Position numbers and translations under genes: made by a program. This document shows, in pieces, positions 51,768-61,237 of a DNA stretch of 64,000 bases. The notes below the pieces were generated by a model. The model was not told the DNA's origin, did no database searches, and saw only the letters and a program-made list of their open reading frames with translations. This DNA is from Selenomonadaceae bacterium (GTDB taxonomy: Bacteria > Bacillota > Negativicutes > Selenomonadales > Selenomonadaceae). Numbering within the stretch: position 1 is the stretch's first letter; each line of letters begins with the position of its first letter. The stretch covers positions 30,301 through 94,300 of the forward strand of contig JAFRRH010000033.1 in the NCBI GenBank assembly GCA_017428215.1, given 5' to 3'.

Positions 51768-51796
51768 TTGACACAAAAAAACGGCTCGTCTATAAT
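51768..51796 (+). promoter_or_regulatory. Consensus promoter of rpmH
   Basis: TTGACA (51768-51773), 17 bases, TATAAT (51791-51796), about 37 bases before the rpmH start. Confidence 0.88.
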
Positions 51797-51832
51797 CGGC
51801 ATTGTTATTTTATAATAAGGAGGCGAAAGAGC

Positions 51833-51967
51833 TTGAAGCGGACATTTCAACCGAACACACATTGGCGCAAAAAAATGCACGGCTTTCGCGAACGCATGAA
51901 AACTAAGGGCGGGCGGCTTGTCATCAAAAGACGCCGTCAGCGTGGCAGAAAAGTACTTACAGCTTGA
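51833..51967 (+). CDS. rpmH: 50S ribosomal protein bL34
   Basis: A 44-residue, highly basic protein ([20 protein letters not shown] ... [10 protein letters not shown]), the complete bL34. It starts with TTG after AAGGAGGCG. It is followed by rnpA, the universal arrangement, but dnaA is not upstream and yidD/yidC are not downstream. Confidence 0.96.
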   Translation: MKRTFQPNTHWRKKMHGFRERMKTKGGRLVIKRRRQRGRKVLTA

Positions 51968-52022
51968 GGGTGTAACAGGTCACTAATCGCAGTGACCTTT
52001 TGTTTTATCGGCGGTGAGGAAA

Positions 52023-52367
52023 ATGTTTCGATTGACTAAAGCTGAAATTTTTCGCGGCAAGCACGATTTTAACGCGGTACATTCTCGCGGGCGTTCGTTT
52101 GCGAATCATGCGCTGGTTATCCTTGTCGTGAGTGATGAACGTTACAATGGCAAAGTCGGTTTTGCGGCTGGTAAAAAGCTTGGCGGCGCAGTCATTCGCA
52201 ATCGTGTTAAAAGATTAATGCGCGAGGCTTATCGACTTAATAAAAATTCTCTTCGCCGTGATTTTGGAATGATTATTGTTGGAAGAAAATTTTTAACTAC
52301 TGCAAAGTTCAAGGACGCTGAAAAAGCTTTCCGCGACCTATGCAAGCGAGCAAAACTTTTAAATTAA
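52023..52367 (+). CDS. rnpA: Ribonuclease P protein component
   Basis: A 114-residue basic protein that assists the RNase P RNA in tRNA 5' processing. The RNR signature is visible ([18 protein letters not shown]), as is the N-terminal region [24 protein letters not shown]. The start is ATG 52023 after GGTGAGG; an in-frame GTG at 52014 overlaps the ribosome-binding site. It is followed after 13 bases by gmd, so it may drive expression of the glycan locus. Confidence 0.94.
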   Translation: MFRLTKAEIFRGKHDFNAVHSRGRSFANHALVILVVSDERYNGKVGFAAGKKLGGAVIRNRVKRLMREAYRLNKNSLRRDFGMIIVGRKFLTTAKFKDAEKAFRDLCKRAKLLN

Positions 52368-52380
52368 TAGGGGGATGTTA

Positions 52381-53397
52381 ATGAAGAGAGCAATTATTAC
52401 GGGCGTCACTGGTCAAGACGGCTCGTATTTAACGGAATTTTTATTGGCTAAGGGTTACGAGGTGCATGGAATGATTCGTCGACATTCCACTCCTTGCGAC
52501 GATCGTATTGCCCATATCAAGGACGCAAATTTTTTCTTGCATTACGGCGACTTGACGGATTCGCTCAGCATTGCGAATTTGATTCGCGAAGTTCAGCCAG
52601 ACGAGTTTTATAATTTGGCGGCACAATCGCATGTAGGCATTTCGTTTGAAGTTCCCGAATACACGGCGGAGGCGACAGGTGTCAGCACGATAAAAATTCT
52701 TGAGGCTATTCGACAAAATAAAATCGACACGAAATTTTATCAAGCGTCGACGTCGGAACTTTTCGGTGGAATAATCGGTACGGCTCCTCAATCCGAAATA
52801 ACTCCTTTCCACCCGCGCAGTCCTTATGCCGCCGCTAAACTTTACTCCTATTGGATAACGGTAAATTATCGCGAGGCTTATGACATGTTCGCCTGCAATG
52901 GGATTTTATTCAATCACGAATCACCCAGACGCGGCGAGGATTTTGTTACGCGGAAAATTACAATCGCCGTTGCTAAGATTATGGCGGGCAAGCAGGACAA
53001 ATTATCTTTAGGCAACTTGGACGCCAAACGCGATTGGGGCTACGCTAAAGATTACGTTGAGGGGCAATGGCTGATCCTTCAACAGGACAAGCCCGATGAT
53101 TTTGTTTTGGCAACGGGTGAAACTCACACAGTCAGAGAATTCGTTGAGGCGGCTTTCGAGGAAGTTGGTATAAAAATTGAATGGCGCGGCGCAGGTGTCG
53201 AAGAAAAAGGCTACTGCGTTGAAACTGGCAAACTTTTAGTCGACGTGAATCCGAAATATTTCCGTCCCGCCGAAGTCGATTTACTTTTAGGCAACCCTGC
53301 TAAAGCTGAACATCTTATCGGCTGGAAGAGGAAAGTTTCTTTCCGCGAACTTGTTAAAATTATGGTTCAATCTGATTTAAAAATTTATGGGAGATGA
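52381..53397 (+). CDS. gmd: GDP-mannose 4,6-dehydratase
   Basis: A 338-residue SDR enzyme making GDP-4-keto-6-deoxymannose from GDP-mannose. Signatures are [28 protein letters not shown]-type strand ([10 protein letters not shown]), STSELFG and [21 protein letters not shown] (Tyr/Lys pair), with [17 protein letters not shown]. The start is ATG 52381 behind AGGGGG. It opens the GDP-fucose/surface glycan locus, directly after rnpA. Confidence 0.96.
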   Translation: MKRAIITGVTGQDGSYLTEFLLAKGYEVHGMIRRHSTPCDDRIAHIKDANFFLHYGDLTDSLSIANLIREVQPDEFYNLAAQSHVGISFEVPEYTAEATGVSTIKILEAIRQNKIDTKFYQASTSELFGGIIGTAPQSEITPFHPRSPYAAAKLYSYWITVNYREAYDMFACNGILFNHESPRRGEDFVTRKITIAVAKIMAGKQDKLSLGNLDAKRDWGYAKDYVEGQWLILQQDKPDDFVLATGETHTVREFVEAAFEEVGIKIEWRGAGVEEKGYCVETGKLLVDVNPKYFRPAEVDLLLGNPAKAEHLIGWKRKVSFRELVKIMVQSDLKIYGR

Positions 53398-53406
53398 TTT
53401 CCTTAG

Positions 53407-54671
53407 ATGAGAAAACTAAACATTTTAATTTGGTTTTTTGGAGATGATGTTGAACATTTATATAAAACTTTTATTATTCTTCATACTCACTACAAGATTG
53501 AAAAATCTAACATTAAAACAATAATTGCAAAATACAACTTACCTTTTCAAAAAACAGATCTGAATAACATTTTCTTGGAAGAAATAGATAAAACTTCTTT
53601 TGATTACTTAATTGTAACGGGATTCCCCCCCCCCACATTTATAATTGTATATCTTTTAAGAAAACTTTTGCTGAAAAAATAAAACTCCCGATTGAGAATA
53701 TTATATTCGATTTTGAACTTTACAGCGAGGAATTCAAATTTTCAAGTGTATGTTTAGTTCTCTACTTTAATCACAGGTTTGATAAAAATTTGCCGTTGCT
53801 TAGAAAAATTTACAGCAAGAGATTTTCTAACATAAGATTTTTGATGCCATTCTACGACGGCACTGACAGCGATGTAATTCCCGTCTACGAATCTTCGCAT
53901 CAATTTCAAGGCTATTTGATTCAAGCTTATGAAAAACTTAAAGATATTCCATGCTCCCATTATCTGTTCGTTGCCGACGATTTAATTATCAATCCCGATT
54001 TTGATGAATTAAATTTCCTTTGTCGGACCAATATGCACAGTAAAAAATTTTTAAGTCCGGGTCTTTCTTCTTTGAACAGTCCGAACCGATTCAAATGGTA
54101 TTGGACTGCAGGTTCTTCAAAGCCATTTTACAATGGTTCTACGTCTTATAAAAATTCTCTTTACACTTACGACGAGGCAATGTCTAAGTTCAATGATTTT
54201 TTCGGCGTAAAGTATAAGGAAGTTTACGGAGATGATTTTTTCGGATCGCCCGATCAACCTGGTTTTAACTTACTTGGTCGTTGGAAAGATCCCGAAAGTT
54301 TTTATAAAGTTCTAAACTCATTTATAGCAACCAACAATAATTCGCGGAAAATCCCCTACCCTATGGCAGGGGGGTATTCAGATATATTTTGCATAGATAA
54401 AGAAAGTTTGTTTGCATTTTCCAAGTTATGCGGAATATTTTCTGCGATGAATATGTTTGTTGAAATTGCAATACCTACAGCAGCCGTGCTTACTTTTAAA
54501 AGGGCTGAAGTGGCATTCTTCCCAAAAGATTCAAGGCTTGTTTTCTGGGGCAATGACAGAGTTGCCTTTGAAAATAAATACGATAAAGATTTCAGTCGCC
54601 TTTACAATGAATGGGATAAAAAAATTTGTTTTGTCCATCCCGTCAAATTATCTCAGTGGAAAATGATATGA
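53407..54671 (+). pseudogene. Glycosyltransferase-like gene switched off by a 10-C tract (phase-variable candidate)
   Basis: The frame starting at ATG 53407 stops at 53682 after 91 codons, because a run of ten C (53625-53634) shifts it. The neighbouring frame continues without interruption to 54671. Changing the tract to 8 or 11 C would join the halves into one protein of about 420 residues, reading GFPPHIYNCISFKKTFAEK across the junction for 8 C. The downstream part has FLMPFYDGTDSDVIPVYE and YLFVADDLIINPDFD, a possible DxD-like motif. I do not recognise the family, but the setting suggests a glycan-modifying enzyme. As read here it is OFF. Confidence 0.7.
53625..53634 (+). repeat. Homopolymer tract C10 (phase-variation candidate)
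   Basis: Ten consecutive C inside a coding frame, an unusual sequence in this AT-leaning region. Slippage of one or two bases toggles the gene. Confidence 0.85.
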
Positions 54672-54680
54672 GGTAATGGC

Positions 54681-55886
54681 ATGAAATACTTAATTTTGGG
54701 AGCCGGTGCTGCTGGTTTGACTTTTGCAAATCGACTGAAAAATATTCGTGGCGAGGATTCTTTTCTCTTACTTGAAAAAAATTTTGAAGCGGGCGGATTA
54801 TGCCGTTCAGTTTTTAAAGACGGTACACCCATAGATATTTGCGGAGGACATTTTCTTGATGTTCGTTATCCACACGTTACGAAATTCCTCTTTGAGTTCA
54901 TGCCGGAAAATGAATGGAATAAATATGTTCGTGACTCTCGAATAGAATTAAGCAACGTAACTGTAAATTCCCCGCTTGAAGCGAATATATGGCAATTCCC
55001 TCTTGAAGAACAAGTGGAGTATCTTGATTCAATCGCTAAAGTCGGTTGTAATAGCGGTAAAAAAATGCCAGAAAAATTTGTTGATTGGATTCGTTGGAAA
55101 CTTGGTGACAAAATTGCCGATGAATATATGATGCCCTACAACAAAAAAATGTTCGGCGACAATCTCAATGAACTTGGCACATACTGGTTATACAAATTAC
55201 CCAGTGTGAATTTCAAAGAAACTCTTCTGTCTTGCCTGACAAAAAGAGCATATGGCAAGCAACCCGGTCATGCTGAATTTTACTATCCGAAAAAATTTGG
55301 TTATGGCGAAGTTTGGCTTAGGATGGCTCAAAATATTGCAAATCATATTGAGTACGGTAAAAATATCACTGCGATTGATTTTAACTCCAATACAGTTACG
55401 ACCTCTGATTACGGCAAATATAGAGCCGATAAAATTATTGTAACTATTCCGTGGCGCGAATTTGCTCGTCTTGACGGTATGCCGGCAGAACTCGTAAGCG
55501 ATATAAAAAAATTAAAACATACTGCCGTTCAGATAAAATACTTTCCTGAAAACCTTGACGCAAAAGCACAATGGACATATTTTGCAAATCCTGCGCTATC
55601 TTACCATAGAATTGTTTATCAGAATAATATCAATGATAATTGGAATGGTTATTGGACAGAGACAAGAGCTGAGCGTGTGAAAGGTGTTTTGCACGACGGA
55701 AAAACAATTTTTATGAATGACTACGCTTATCCGCTGAACACAATCGAGAAACCTAAAATAATGGAAAGATTACTTGATTGGTGTCGCGAAAGAAATGTTT
55801 ACGGACTTGGCAGATGGGGCGAACATTGCCATCACAATTCAGATGTAACAGTTTCTCTTGCCATGTCACTTGCTGGAAAAATTTAA
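54681..55886 (+). CDS. FAD-dependent oxidoreductase, UDP-galactopyranose mutase/amine-oxidase-like
   Basis: A 401-residue flavoprotein. The N-terminal dinucleotide motif reads [17 protein letters not shown] and is followed by [15 protein letters not shown], the FAD-ribose Glu region. [18 protein letters not shown] resembles the substrate-loop helix of protoporphyrinogen-oxidase-like and UGM-like enzymes, and a C-terminal [11 protein letters not shown] replaces the usual FAD-binding end. It probably acts on a nucleotide sugar or glycan intermediate. It starts nine bases after the phase-variable gene, behind GAGGTAATGG. Confidence 0.72.
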   Translation: MKYLILGAGAAGLTFANRLKNIRGEDSFLLLEKNFEAGGLCRSVFKDGTPIDICGGHFLDVRYPHVTKFLFEFMPENEWNKYVRDSRIELSNVTVNSPLEANIWQFPLEEQVEYLDSIAKVGCNSGKKMPEKFVDWIRWKLGDKIADEYMMPYNKKMFGDNLNELGTYWLYKLPSVNFKETLLSCLTKRAYGKQPGHAEFYYPKKFGYGEVWLRMAQNIANHIEYGKNITAIDFNSNTVTTSDYGKYRADKIIVTIPWREFARLDGMPAELVSDIKKLKHTAVQIKYFPENLDAKAQWTYFANPALSYHRIVYQNNINDNWNGYWTETRAERVKGVLHDGKTIFMNDYAYPLNTIEKPKIMERLLDWCRERNVYGLGRWGEHCHHNSDVTVSLAMSLAGKI

Positions 55887-55902
55887 TAGAGGAGATTATT
55901 TT

Positions 55903-56904
55903 ATGGAGAAAGATTCTAAGATTTACGTCGCAGGGCATCGCGGCATGGTCGGTTCGGCTATTGTCCGCGAGCTTAAGCGGCAAGGTTACAATAACATCGT
56001 CACGCGGACGCATGCTGAACTTGATTTGATTCGGCAAGCTGACGTTGAAAAATTTTTCGCTGATGAAAAGCCCGAATATGTTTTTTTAGCGGCGGCTAAG
56101 GTTGGCGGGATTGGTGCTAACAGTGAAGCTCCCGCCGATTTCATGTATCAAAACATGATGATTGCAATGAATGTTATTCACGCCGCTTGGAAAAATAATT
56201 GTCGCAAATTGGAATTTTTAGGTTCGTCGTGTATCTATCCGCGCCTTGCGCCTCAACCAATGAAAGAAGATTGCTTATTAACTTCCTCGCTTGAGCAAAC
56301 CAACGAAGCTTATGCATTGGCGAAAATTTCCGGATTAAAGTATTGTGCATATCTCAATCGTCAATACGGCACGGATTTTATTTCGGTTATGCCAACTAAT
56401 CTTTATGGCTTGAACGACAATTATCACCCGACGCACTCGCATGTGTTACCGGCTTTAATTCGGCGTTTTCACGAGGCTAAGGAACAAAATCTGCCGTCTG
56501 TAACTTGTTGGGGCGACGGCTCCGCTATGCGGGAATTTTTATATGTCGACGACCTCGCTAATCTTTGTGTATTTTTAATGAATAACTACAGCGGCAACGA
56601 GACTGTTAACGCGGGCACCGGTAAAGATTTATCTATTAAAACCCTCGCTGAATTAGTTGCCGAAATTGTCGGTTACAATGGTGAAATTCTTTGGGACACG
56701 TCCAAGCCGAACGGCACGCCGCGTAAACTTTTAGACGTGTCTAAGGCGGCGGCTTTGGGTTGGACGTATAAGACTGAATTGCGCGACGGCATTAGGTTAG
56801 CGTATAACGATTTCATTAATCCCCCCCCCCGAATCATAAAACTTTGTTATAGAAATAAATTGAAGGCTATCTTCCTCCGTAAAGTCTCGAAAGGAGGGAG
56901 ATGA
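55903..56904 (+). CDS. fcl: GDP-L-fucose synthase with a poly-C tract near the C-terminus
   Basis: A 333-residue 3,5-epimerase/4-reductase that converts GDP-4-keto-6-deoxymannose into GDP-L-fucose. Signatures are [38 protein letters not shown] and [14 protein letters not shown] (Tyr/Lys). The start is ATG 55903 after AGAGGAG. After the normal end of the fold (RLAYNDFIN) the frame runs into ten C (56821-56830) and adds PPPRIIKL plus a basic tail. Nine C would end it at PPPES, and eleven C at [10 protein letters not shown]. The catalytic domain is intact in each case. Confidence 0.93.
   Translation: MEKDSKIYVAGHRGMVGSAIVRELKRQGYNNIVTRTHAELDLIRQADVEKFFADEKPEYVFLAAAKVGGIGANSEAPADFMYQNMMIAMNVIHAAWKNNCRKLEFLGSSCIYPRLAPQPMKEDCLLTSSLEQTNEAYALAKISGLKYCAYLNRQYGTDFISVMPTNLYGLNDNYHPTHSHVLPALIRRFHEAKEQNLPSVTCWGDGSAMREFLYVDDLANLCVFLMNNYSGNETVNAGTGKDLSIKTLAELVAEIVGYNGEILWDTSKPNGTPRKLLDVSKAAALGWTYKTELRDGIRLAYNDFINPPPRIIKLCYRNKLKAIFLRKVSKGGR
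56821..56830 (+). repeat. Homopolymer tract C10 at the end of fcl
   Basis: A second run of exactly ten C, 3.2 kb from the first, in the last codons of fcl. Length change alters the tail of the protein and possibly coupling to the next gene. Confidence 0.85.
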
Positions 56905-56907
56905 GCC

Positions 56908-59031
56908 ATGAGGATCTTGATAACCGGTTCAAGCGGCTTAGTGGGTCGCAATCTGTTGGAGGCACCGCAAAGTAAAAAATATGAGATTCTTGCGCCGAGC
57001 CATAAAGAATTGGAACTACTCGATAAGGACGCCGTGTTAAATTACCTGGAAAAAAATCGTCCGGATATGGTGATACACGCGGCGGGCACAGTCGGCGGAA
57101 TATCAGCTAATAAAGCTCAACCGCTTAGGTTTTTGTTGGAAAATCTAGACATGGGGCGCAACATTATTTACGGGGCATATCAAACGGGCATTAAGAAGTT
57201 CATAAACCTTGCTAGCTCTTGCATGTACCCACGCAATCACGAAACACCCTTAACCGAAGATATGATTTTGACTGGTGAACTTGAGCCGACGAACGAAGGC
57301 TATGCACTTGCCAAAATCGCTTGTAGTAGAATGTGTAGTTATATAACGCGAGAAAATTCCGAATTACAATACAAAACTTTAATTCCCTGCAATATTTATG
57401 GTCGTTGGGATAAATTTTTCGGTGACAGAGCGCACATGATTCCGGCGGTTATTCAGCGAATTATTCAAGCTGTCGATAGCGGTCAAGAGGAGATTGAAAT
57501 TTGGGGCGACGGTACTGCGCGGCGCGAGTTTATGTACACGGGCGATTTGGCGGATTGTATTTGGCAGGCTGTTGAACGCTTTGACGAATTGCCCGAACTC
57601 ATGAACGTTGGATTGGGTATCGATTATTCGGTTAACGATTATTATGAGGTTATAGCTAAAGTTGTTGGCTTTAAAGGCAAATTCACGCACGATCTTAGCA
57701 AGCCGACTGGCATGAATAGAAAATTAACCGACATTACGCGAATGGAAAAATTCGGTTGGCGTCCTAAAACGAGTTTAGAAGACGGCATAAATTTGACAGT
57801 TGATTTTTATCGTAAACATGTCGCCGTTCAAAAGCAGGATAAAATCGGAATTGGCTGGGCTTTTATAAGTGATAATGGCAGACGTCACGTTCAAGAAATT
57901 TTGGAGGCTAACCGCTTGTCACAAGGTCCGCTGGTTTATAAATTCGAGAAAGAATTTGCTAAACTTCACGGGCAAAAATACGGTATTGCGCTCAACAGCG
58001 GAACGAGTGCTCTTCATGTCGGTTTGGAAGCTATGAAGGAAAAATTTAATTGGAAACCCAAATCAAAAGTTCTCGTGCCTGCCATAACGTTTATCGCCTC
58101 GTCTAATGCTTGTCTGCACGCGGGATTGGAGCCCGTCTTTGTCGATGTTGACGCCAAAACTTATAATATCAATCCGAAAATTATTGAGGAGAAAATTGAC
58201 GCAGATACAGTTGCGATAATGCCGGTGCATTTATTCGGGCAACCCTGCGAAATGGATCCGATTGTCGAGATTGCTAAGAGATATAATCTCAAGATAATCG
58301 AGGACTGCGCGGAGGCTCACTTTGCGACTTACAAAGGAAAAACCGTTGGCAGTTTCGGCGAAGTGGCATGCTTTAGTACTTACGTTGCACACACGATAAC
58401 GACGGGCGTTGGAGGACTTGTTACGACTAATGACCGCGAGCTTATGGAAATTTCACGTTCACTGCTTGCACACGGCAGAGCTTGCACTTGCGAAAAATGC
58501 GTTGCTTCTGATCCAACGAAAGTTTGTCCGTTGCGTTCCAAAACGGAAATGGATAAGCGGTTCATGTTTATTCGGCTCGGCTACAGCTACAGAATCGGCG
58601 AGTTTGAAGGCGTTATCGGCTTAGACCAGCTGGAAAATAAGGATTTCATCATGAACACACGCAAAGCAAATGCGCAATATCTTATGGATAATTTACAAGA
58701 CACTCAAGAGTATTTGCAACTGCCGTATTATCCCGATTACATTGATCATTCGTTTATGATGTATCCGATTGTTATAAAGAAAAATGCACCGTTCACGCGC
58801 CGAGACTTGACACAATGGCTTGAAAAAAATAACATTGAAACACGCCCGATGATGCCGCTTTTGAATCAGCCGATTTATAAAGAACTTTTCGGCGACATAG
58901 AAAAAGATTATCCCGTTGCGCAGTGGATTAATCGTTGTGGTTTTTATGTCGGTTGTCATCACGGCTTGCAACGAGAGCAACTTGATAAAATACTAAATTG
59001 TATTCACGAATTTTTAAAAGGGAGGAACTAA
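56908..59031 (+). CDS. Fusion of NDP-sugar epimerase/reductase and DegT-like iron-sulfur 3-dehydratase
   Basis: A 707-residue bifunctional protein. Residues 1-305 are an extended SDR like Fcl/ColC (TGSSGLVG at 7-13, SSCMYPR, Tyr132/Lys136 in GYALAK). Residues 315-707 are a DegT/DnrJ/EryC1 fold (ALNSGTSALH, PVHLFGQPCEMD, EDCAEAHFATYKGK). Where aminotransferases have the PLP lysine (CFSTYVAH...), this has His495, as in ColD and RfbH/E1 3-dehydratases. A Cys set at 526, 528, 531 and 540 (CTCEKC...C) recalls the 2Fe-2S ligands of E1/RfbH. It may carry out deoxygenation and epimerisation of a GDP- or other nucleotide sugar. GGAGGGAG precedes the ATG. Confidence 0.8.
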   Translation: MRILITGSSGLVGRNLLEAPQSKKYEILAPSHKELELLDKDAVLNYLEKNRPDMVIHAAGTVGGISANKAQPLRFLLENLDMGRNIIYGAYQTGIKKFINLASSCMYPRNHETPLTEDMILTGELEPTNEGYALAKIACSRMCSYITRENSELQYKTLIPCNIYGRWDKFFGDRAHMIPAVIQRIIQAVDSGQEEIEIWGDGTARREFMYTGDLADCIWQAVERFDELPELMNVGLGIDYSVNDYYEVIAKVVGFKGKFTHDLSKPTGMNRKLTDITRMEKFGWRPKTSLEDGINLTVDFYRKHVAVQKQDKIGIGWAFISDNGRRHVQEILEANRLSQGPLVYKFEKEFAKLHGQKYGIALNSGTSALHVGLEAMKEKFNWKPKSKVLVPAITFIASSNACLHAGLEPVFVDVDAKTYNINPKIIEEKIDADTVAIMPVHLFGQPCEMDPIVEIAKRYNLKIIEDCAEAHFATYKGKTVGSFGEVACFSTYVAHTITTGVGGLVTTNDRELMEISRSLLAHGRACTCEKCVASDPTKVCPLRSKTEMDKRFMFIRLGYSYRIGEFEGVIGLDQLENKDFIMNTRKANAQYLMDNLQDTQEYLQLPYYPDYIDHSFMMYPIVIKKNAPFTRRDLTQWLEKNNIETRPMMPLLNQPIYKELFGDIEKDYPVAQWINRCGFYVGCHHGLQREQLDKILNCIHEFLKGRN

Positions 59032-60320
59032 TGCAGATAATTTTACTTTCGGGCGGGAGCGGGCAAAGGCTCTGGCCTCTATCCAATGACGTTCGCTCGA
59101 AGCAATTTTTAAAGGTGTTCAGTGGCGGCGAATCAATGTTACAACGTGTCCTTAAACAAATTCGCCGCACCTGCGCCGATACTCCGGTTACGATTGCCAC
59201 TGCCAAGAAACAAGAATCGTTGCTTATAAAGTATCTCGGTGAAGATTTCGATTTGTCAACTGAGCCTTGCCGCCGAAATACTTTCCCTTCGATAGCGTTG
59301 GCGGCGGCGTATCTTTGCGACGTTAAGGGCGTCGACATGGATGAAGCGATTATCGTTTGTCCCGTCGACCCTTACGTTGACGATGATTTTTTTGCGCAAT
59401 TTAATACGCTCGCCGCGCAGATTACCGACGACGCGCCGTTAGTCTTGCTGGGCATTGAACCGACTTACCCTTCCGAAAAATACGGCTACATAATTCCGCA
59501 TACCGCCGATAAAATTAGTCGCGTTGTCACGTTTAAGGAAAAACCGAATACTACCGACGCGCAAAAATTTATCGACGCGGGAGCTTTGTGGAATGGTGGC
59601 GTTTTCGCTTTCAAGCTAAGTTATATTCTAGACAAAGCGAAAAAACTTTTGGGCACTTCTGCGCATGATGAGCTTAAGAAAAATTATTCCGCGTTACAAA
59701 ATATAAGCTTTGACTATGCGGTCGTTGAGCACGAGGAAAATATTAAAGTCGTACGTTACGCCGGCGAATGGAAAGACATTGGTACATGGAACACGTTGAC
59801 TGAAGTCCTCGAATCAAAATTTATCGGACAAGTGCAGGTCGATGAAACTTGCGAAAATCTCCACGTGATAAATAATGGCGACGTTCCGATAATTTGCATG
59901 GGATTAAAAAACGCTGTTGTTGCCGCTTCGCCTGAAGGTATTTTGGTGTCCGACAAGATAGCATCAAGTTACATAAAGCCTTTTGTCGAACATTTGGATA
60001 AACAAATCCGTTTCGCTGAAAAATCTTGGGGTACGTTTAAAGTTATTGATGCCGACGAAAAAAGTTTGACCATTAAGGTGATTTTAAATTGCGGCAGTAA
60101 AATGAAGTACCACAGCCACGAACATCGACATGAAGTTTGGAATTTTATAGAAGGCACAGGCAAGGTAATTCTTGACGGCGTGGAAAAGACAGTCGCGCCA
60201 GGCGATATCGTAGAAATTCCCATAGGTTGCAAACACACAGTTATCGCTGACACGCTACTTAAAATTATTGAAGTTCAGCGCGGCAAGGATATATCCGTCG
60301 AGGATAAAATCTTATGGTAG
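59031..60320 (+). CDS. manC: Mannose-1-phosphate guanylyltransferase/mannose-6-phosphate isomerase
   Basis: A 429-residue enzyme supplying GDP-mannose. The N-terminal nucleotidyltransferase has LSGGSGQRLWPLS, CPVDPYVDDD, FKEKPNTTDAQKFIDAGALWNGGVFAF and EWKDIGTW. The C-terminal cupin (about 335-429) has FKVIDADEKSLTIKVILNCG, HSHEHRHEVWNFIEG-like metal residues and VAPGDIVEIPIGCKHT, matching the type II isomerase part. Its ATG overlaps the stop of the fusion gene (TAATG). It is the last intact gene of the nucleotide-sugar block. Confidence 0.94.
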   Translation: MQIILLSGGSGQRLWPLSNDVRSKQFLKVFSGGESMLQRVLKQIRRTCADTPVTIATAKKQESLLIKYLGEDFDLSTEPCRRNTFPSIALAAAYLCDVKGVDMDEAIIVCPVDPYVDDDFFAQFNTLAAQITDDAPLVLLGIEPTYPSEKYGYIIPHTADKISRVVTFKEKPNTTDAQKFIDAGALWNGGVFAFKLSYILDKAKKLLGTSAHDELKKNYSALQNISFDYAVVEHEENIKVVRYAGEWKDIGTWNTLTEVLESKFIGQVQVDETCENLHVINNGDVPIICMGLKNAVVAASPEGILVSDKIASSYIKPFVEHLDKQIRFAEKSWGTFKVIDADEKSLTIKVILNCGSKMKYHSHEHRHEVWNFIEGTGKVILDGVEKTVAPGDIVEIPIGCKHTVIADTLLKIIEVQRGKDISVEDKILW

Positions 60321-60376
60321 ATGTGAATTGAATTAGTTATCGTCGATAAAAGTTTTAATAAGGAGATGATTTTTAG

Positions 60377-61043
60377 GTGGTAATCTTTCAGTTATATGGC
60401 GGAATGGGGAATCAAATGTACCAGTATTCTGTTAACAGATACATTGCCCACGAGCTTAATACTGAATTAAACTTACTTTAATGCGAGAGTTTATTCCGCA
60501 AAATTCGGATAGTATGGCTATATAAATTAGGTGCTTTCAATATACAAGAAAATTTTGCAACACCTGATGAAATTAGGCTCATTAAAGAAAATGGAGCCAT
60601 TTTGAGTTCTTGGAAAGATCTGGAAAAATACAATATAACTGTGCATTCTTGGCAAAATATAAAAAATCTCCCAGAGAATGTTTTTATCGAAGGACATTGG
60701 GGGCATAATACGTCATTATTTAAAGATATTGCCGACATTATTAGAAAAGAATTTACACTGTTCCGAGCAACACGATTCACATTTTGTTTCGGCAAAATCT
60801 GAGATTATGAGCAATAACGGGCAAGAAGCGGCGAAGCTTTTACTTAATCGGCAAATTAACAAATTTTTGGGTACAAAAATCTATAATCGCGCTTTTCTCT
60901 CAGATAATAGAATAAAATTTGATGAACACCTTGCCGACGAAGAGGCGGAGCTTTATTTCCAAATGGAATGTTTTTTAAAGTCAAAGCATTTCTTGTATGC
61001 CCCGAATGCTTTTTACGTCGCACCGAAAAATGCAATTAGATAA
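60377..61043 (+). pseudogene. Decayed GT11-GT2 fusion glycosyltransferase
   Basis: The GTG at 60377 opens MVIFQLYGGMGNQMYQYSVN, a GT11 fucosyltransferase start, but TAA at 60479-60481 interrupts it. The frame goes on (KLGAFNIQENFATPDEIRLI, IRKEFTLF) until about 60770. It then jumps, with a frame change, directly to the end of a GT2 domain (CSEQHDSHFV ... RQINKFLGTKIYNRAFLSDN) and stops at 61043. Both parts match the next gene, including the AAGGAGATGATTTTTA leader. It is thus an older tandem copy with a nonsense codon, a large internal deletion and no 39-bp repeats. The gap 61044-61237 holds the next promoter only. Confidence 0.8.
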
Positions 61044-61136
61044 ATTCAAGCTTCAGTCTAAAATTAACGACTACAAAGCTAATATTTGTAAAACTGCCTA
61101 TCCCCTTTGCAAATGCACGGGGGATTTAAAATTTCC

Positions 61137-61165
61137 TTGACTTTACTCGCCTAATCACTTAAACT
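61137..61165 (+). promoter_or_regulatory. Candidate promoter of the GT11-GT2 gene
   Basis: TTGACT (61137-61142), 17 bases, TAAACT (61160-61165), 72 bases before the start codon. Confidence 0.5.
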
Positions 61166-61237
61166 AAAATTCAATTTTAAATTTCTTGCCGATAATTTTT
61201 ATGAAGATGTTTTTAACTTAAAAGGAGATGATTTTTA

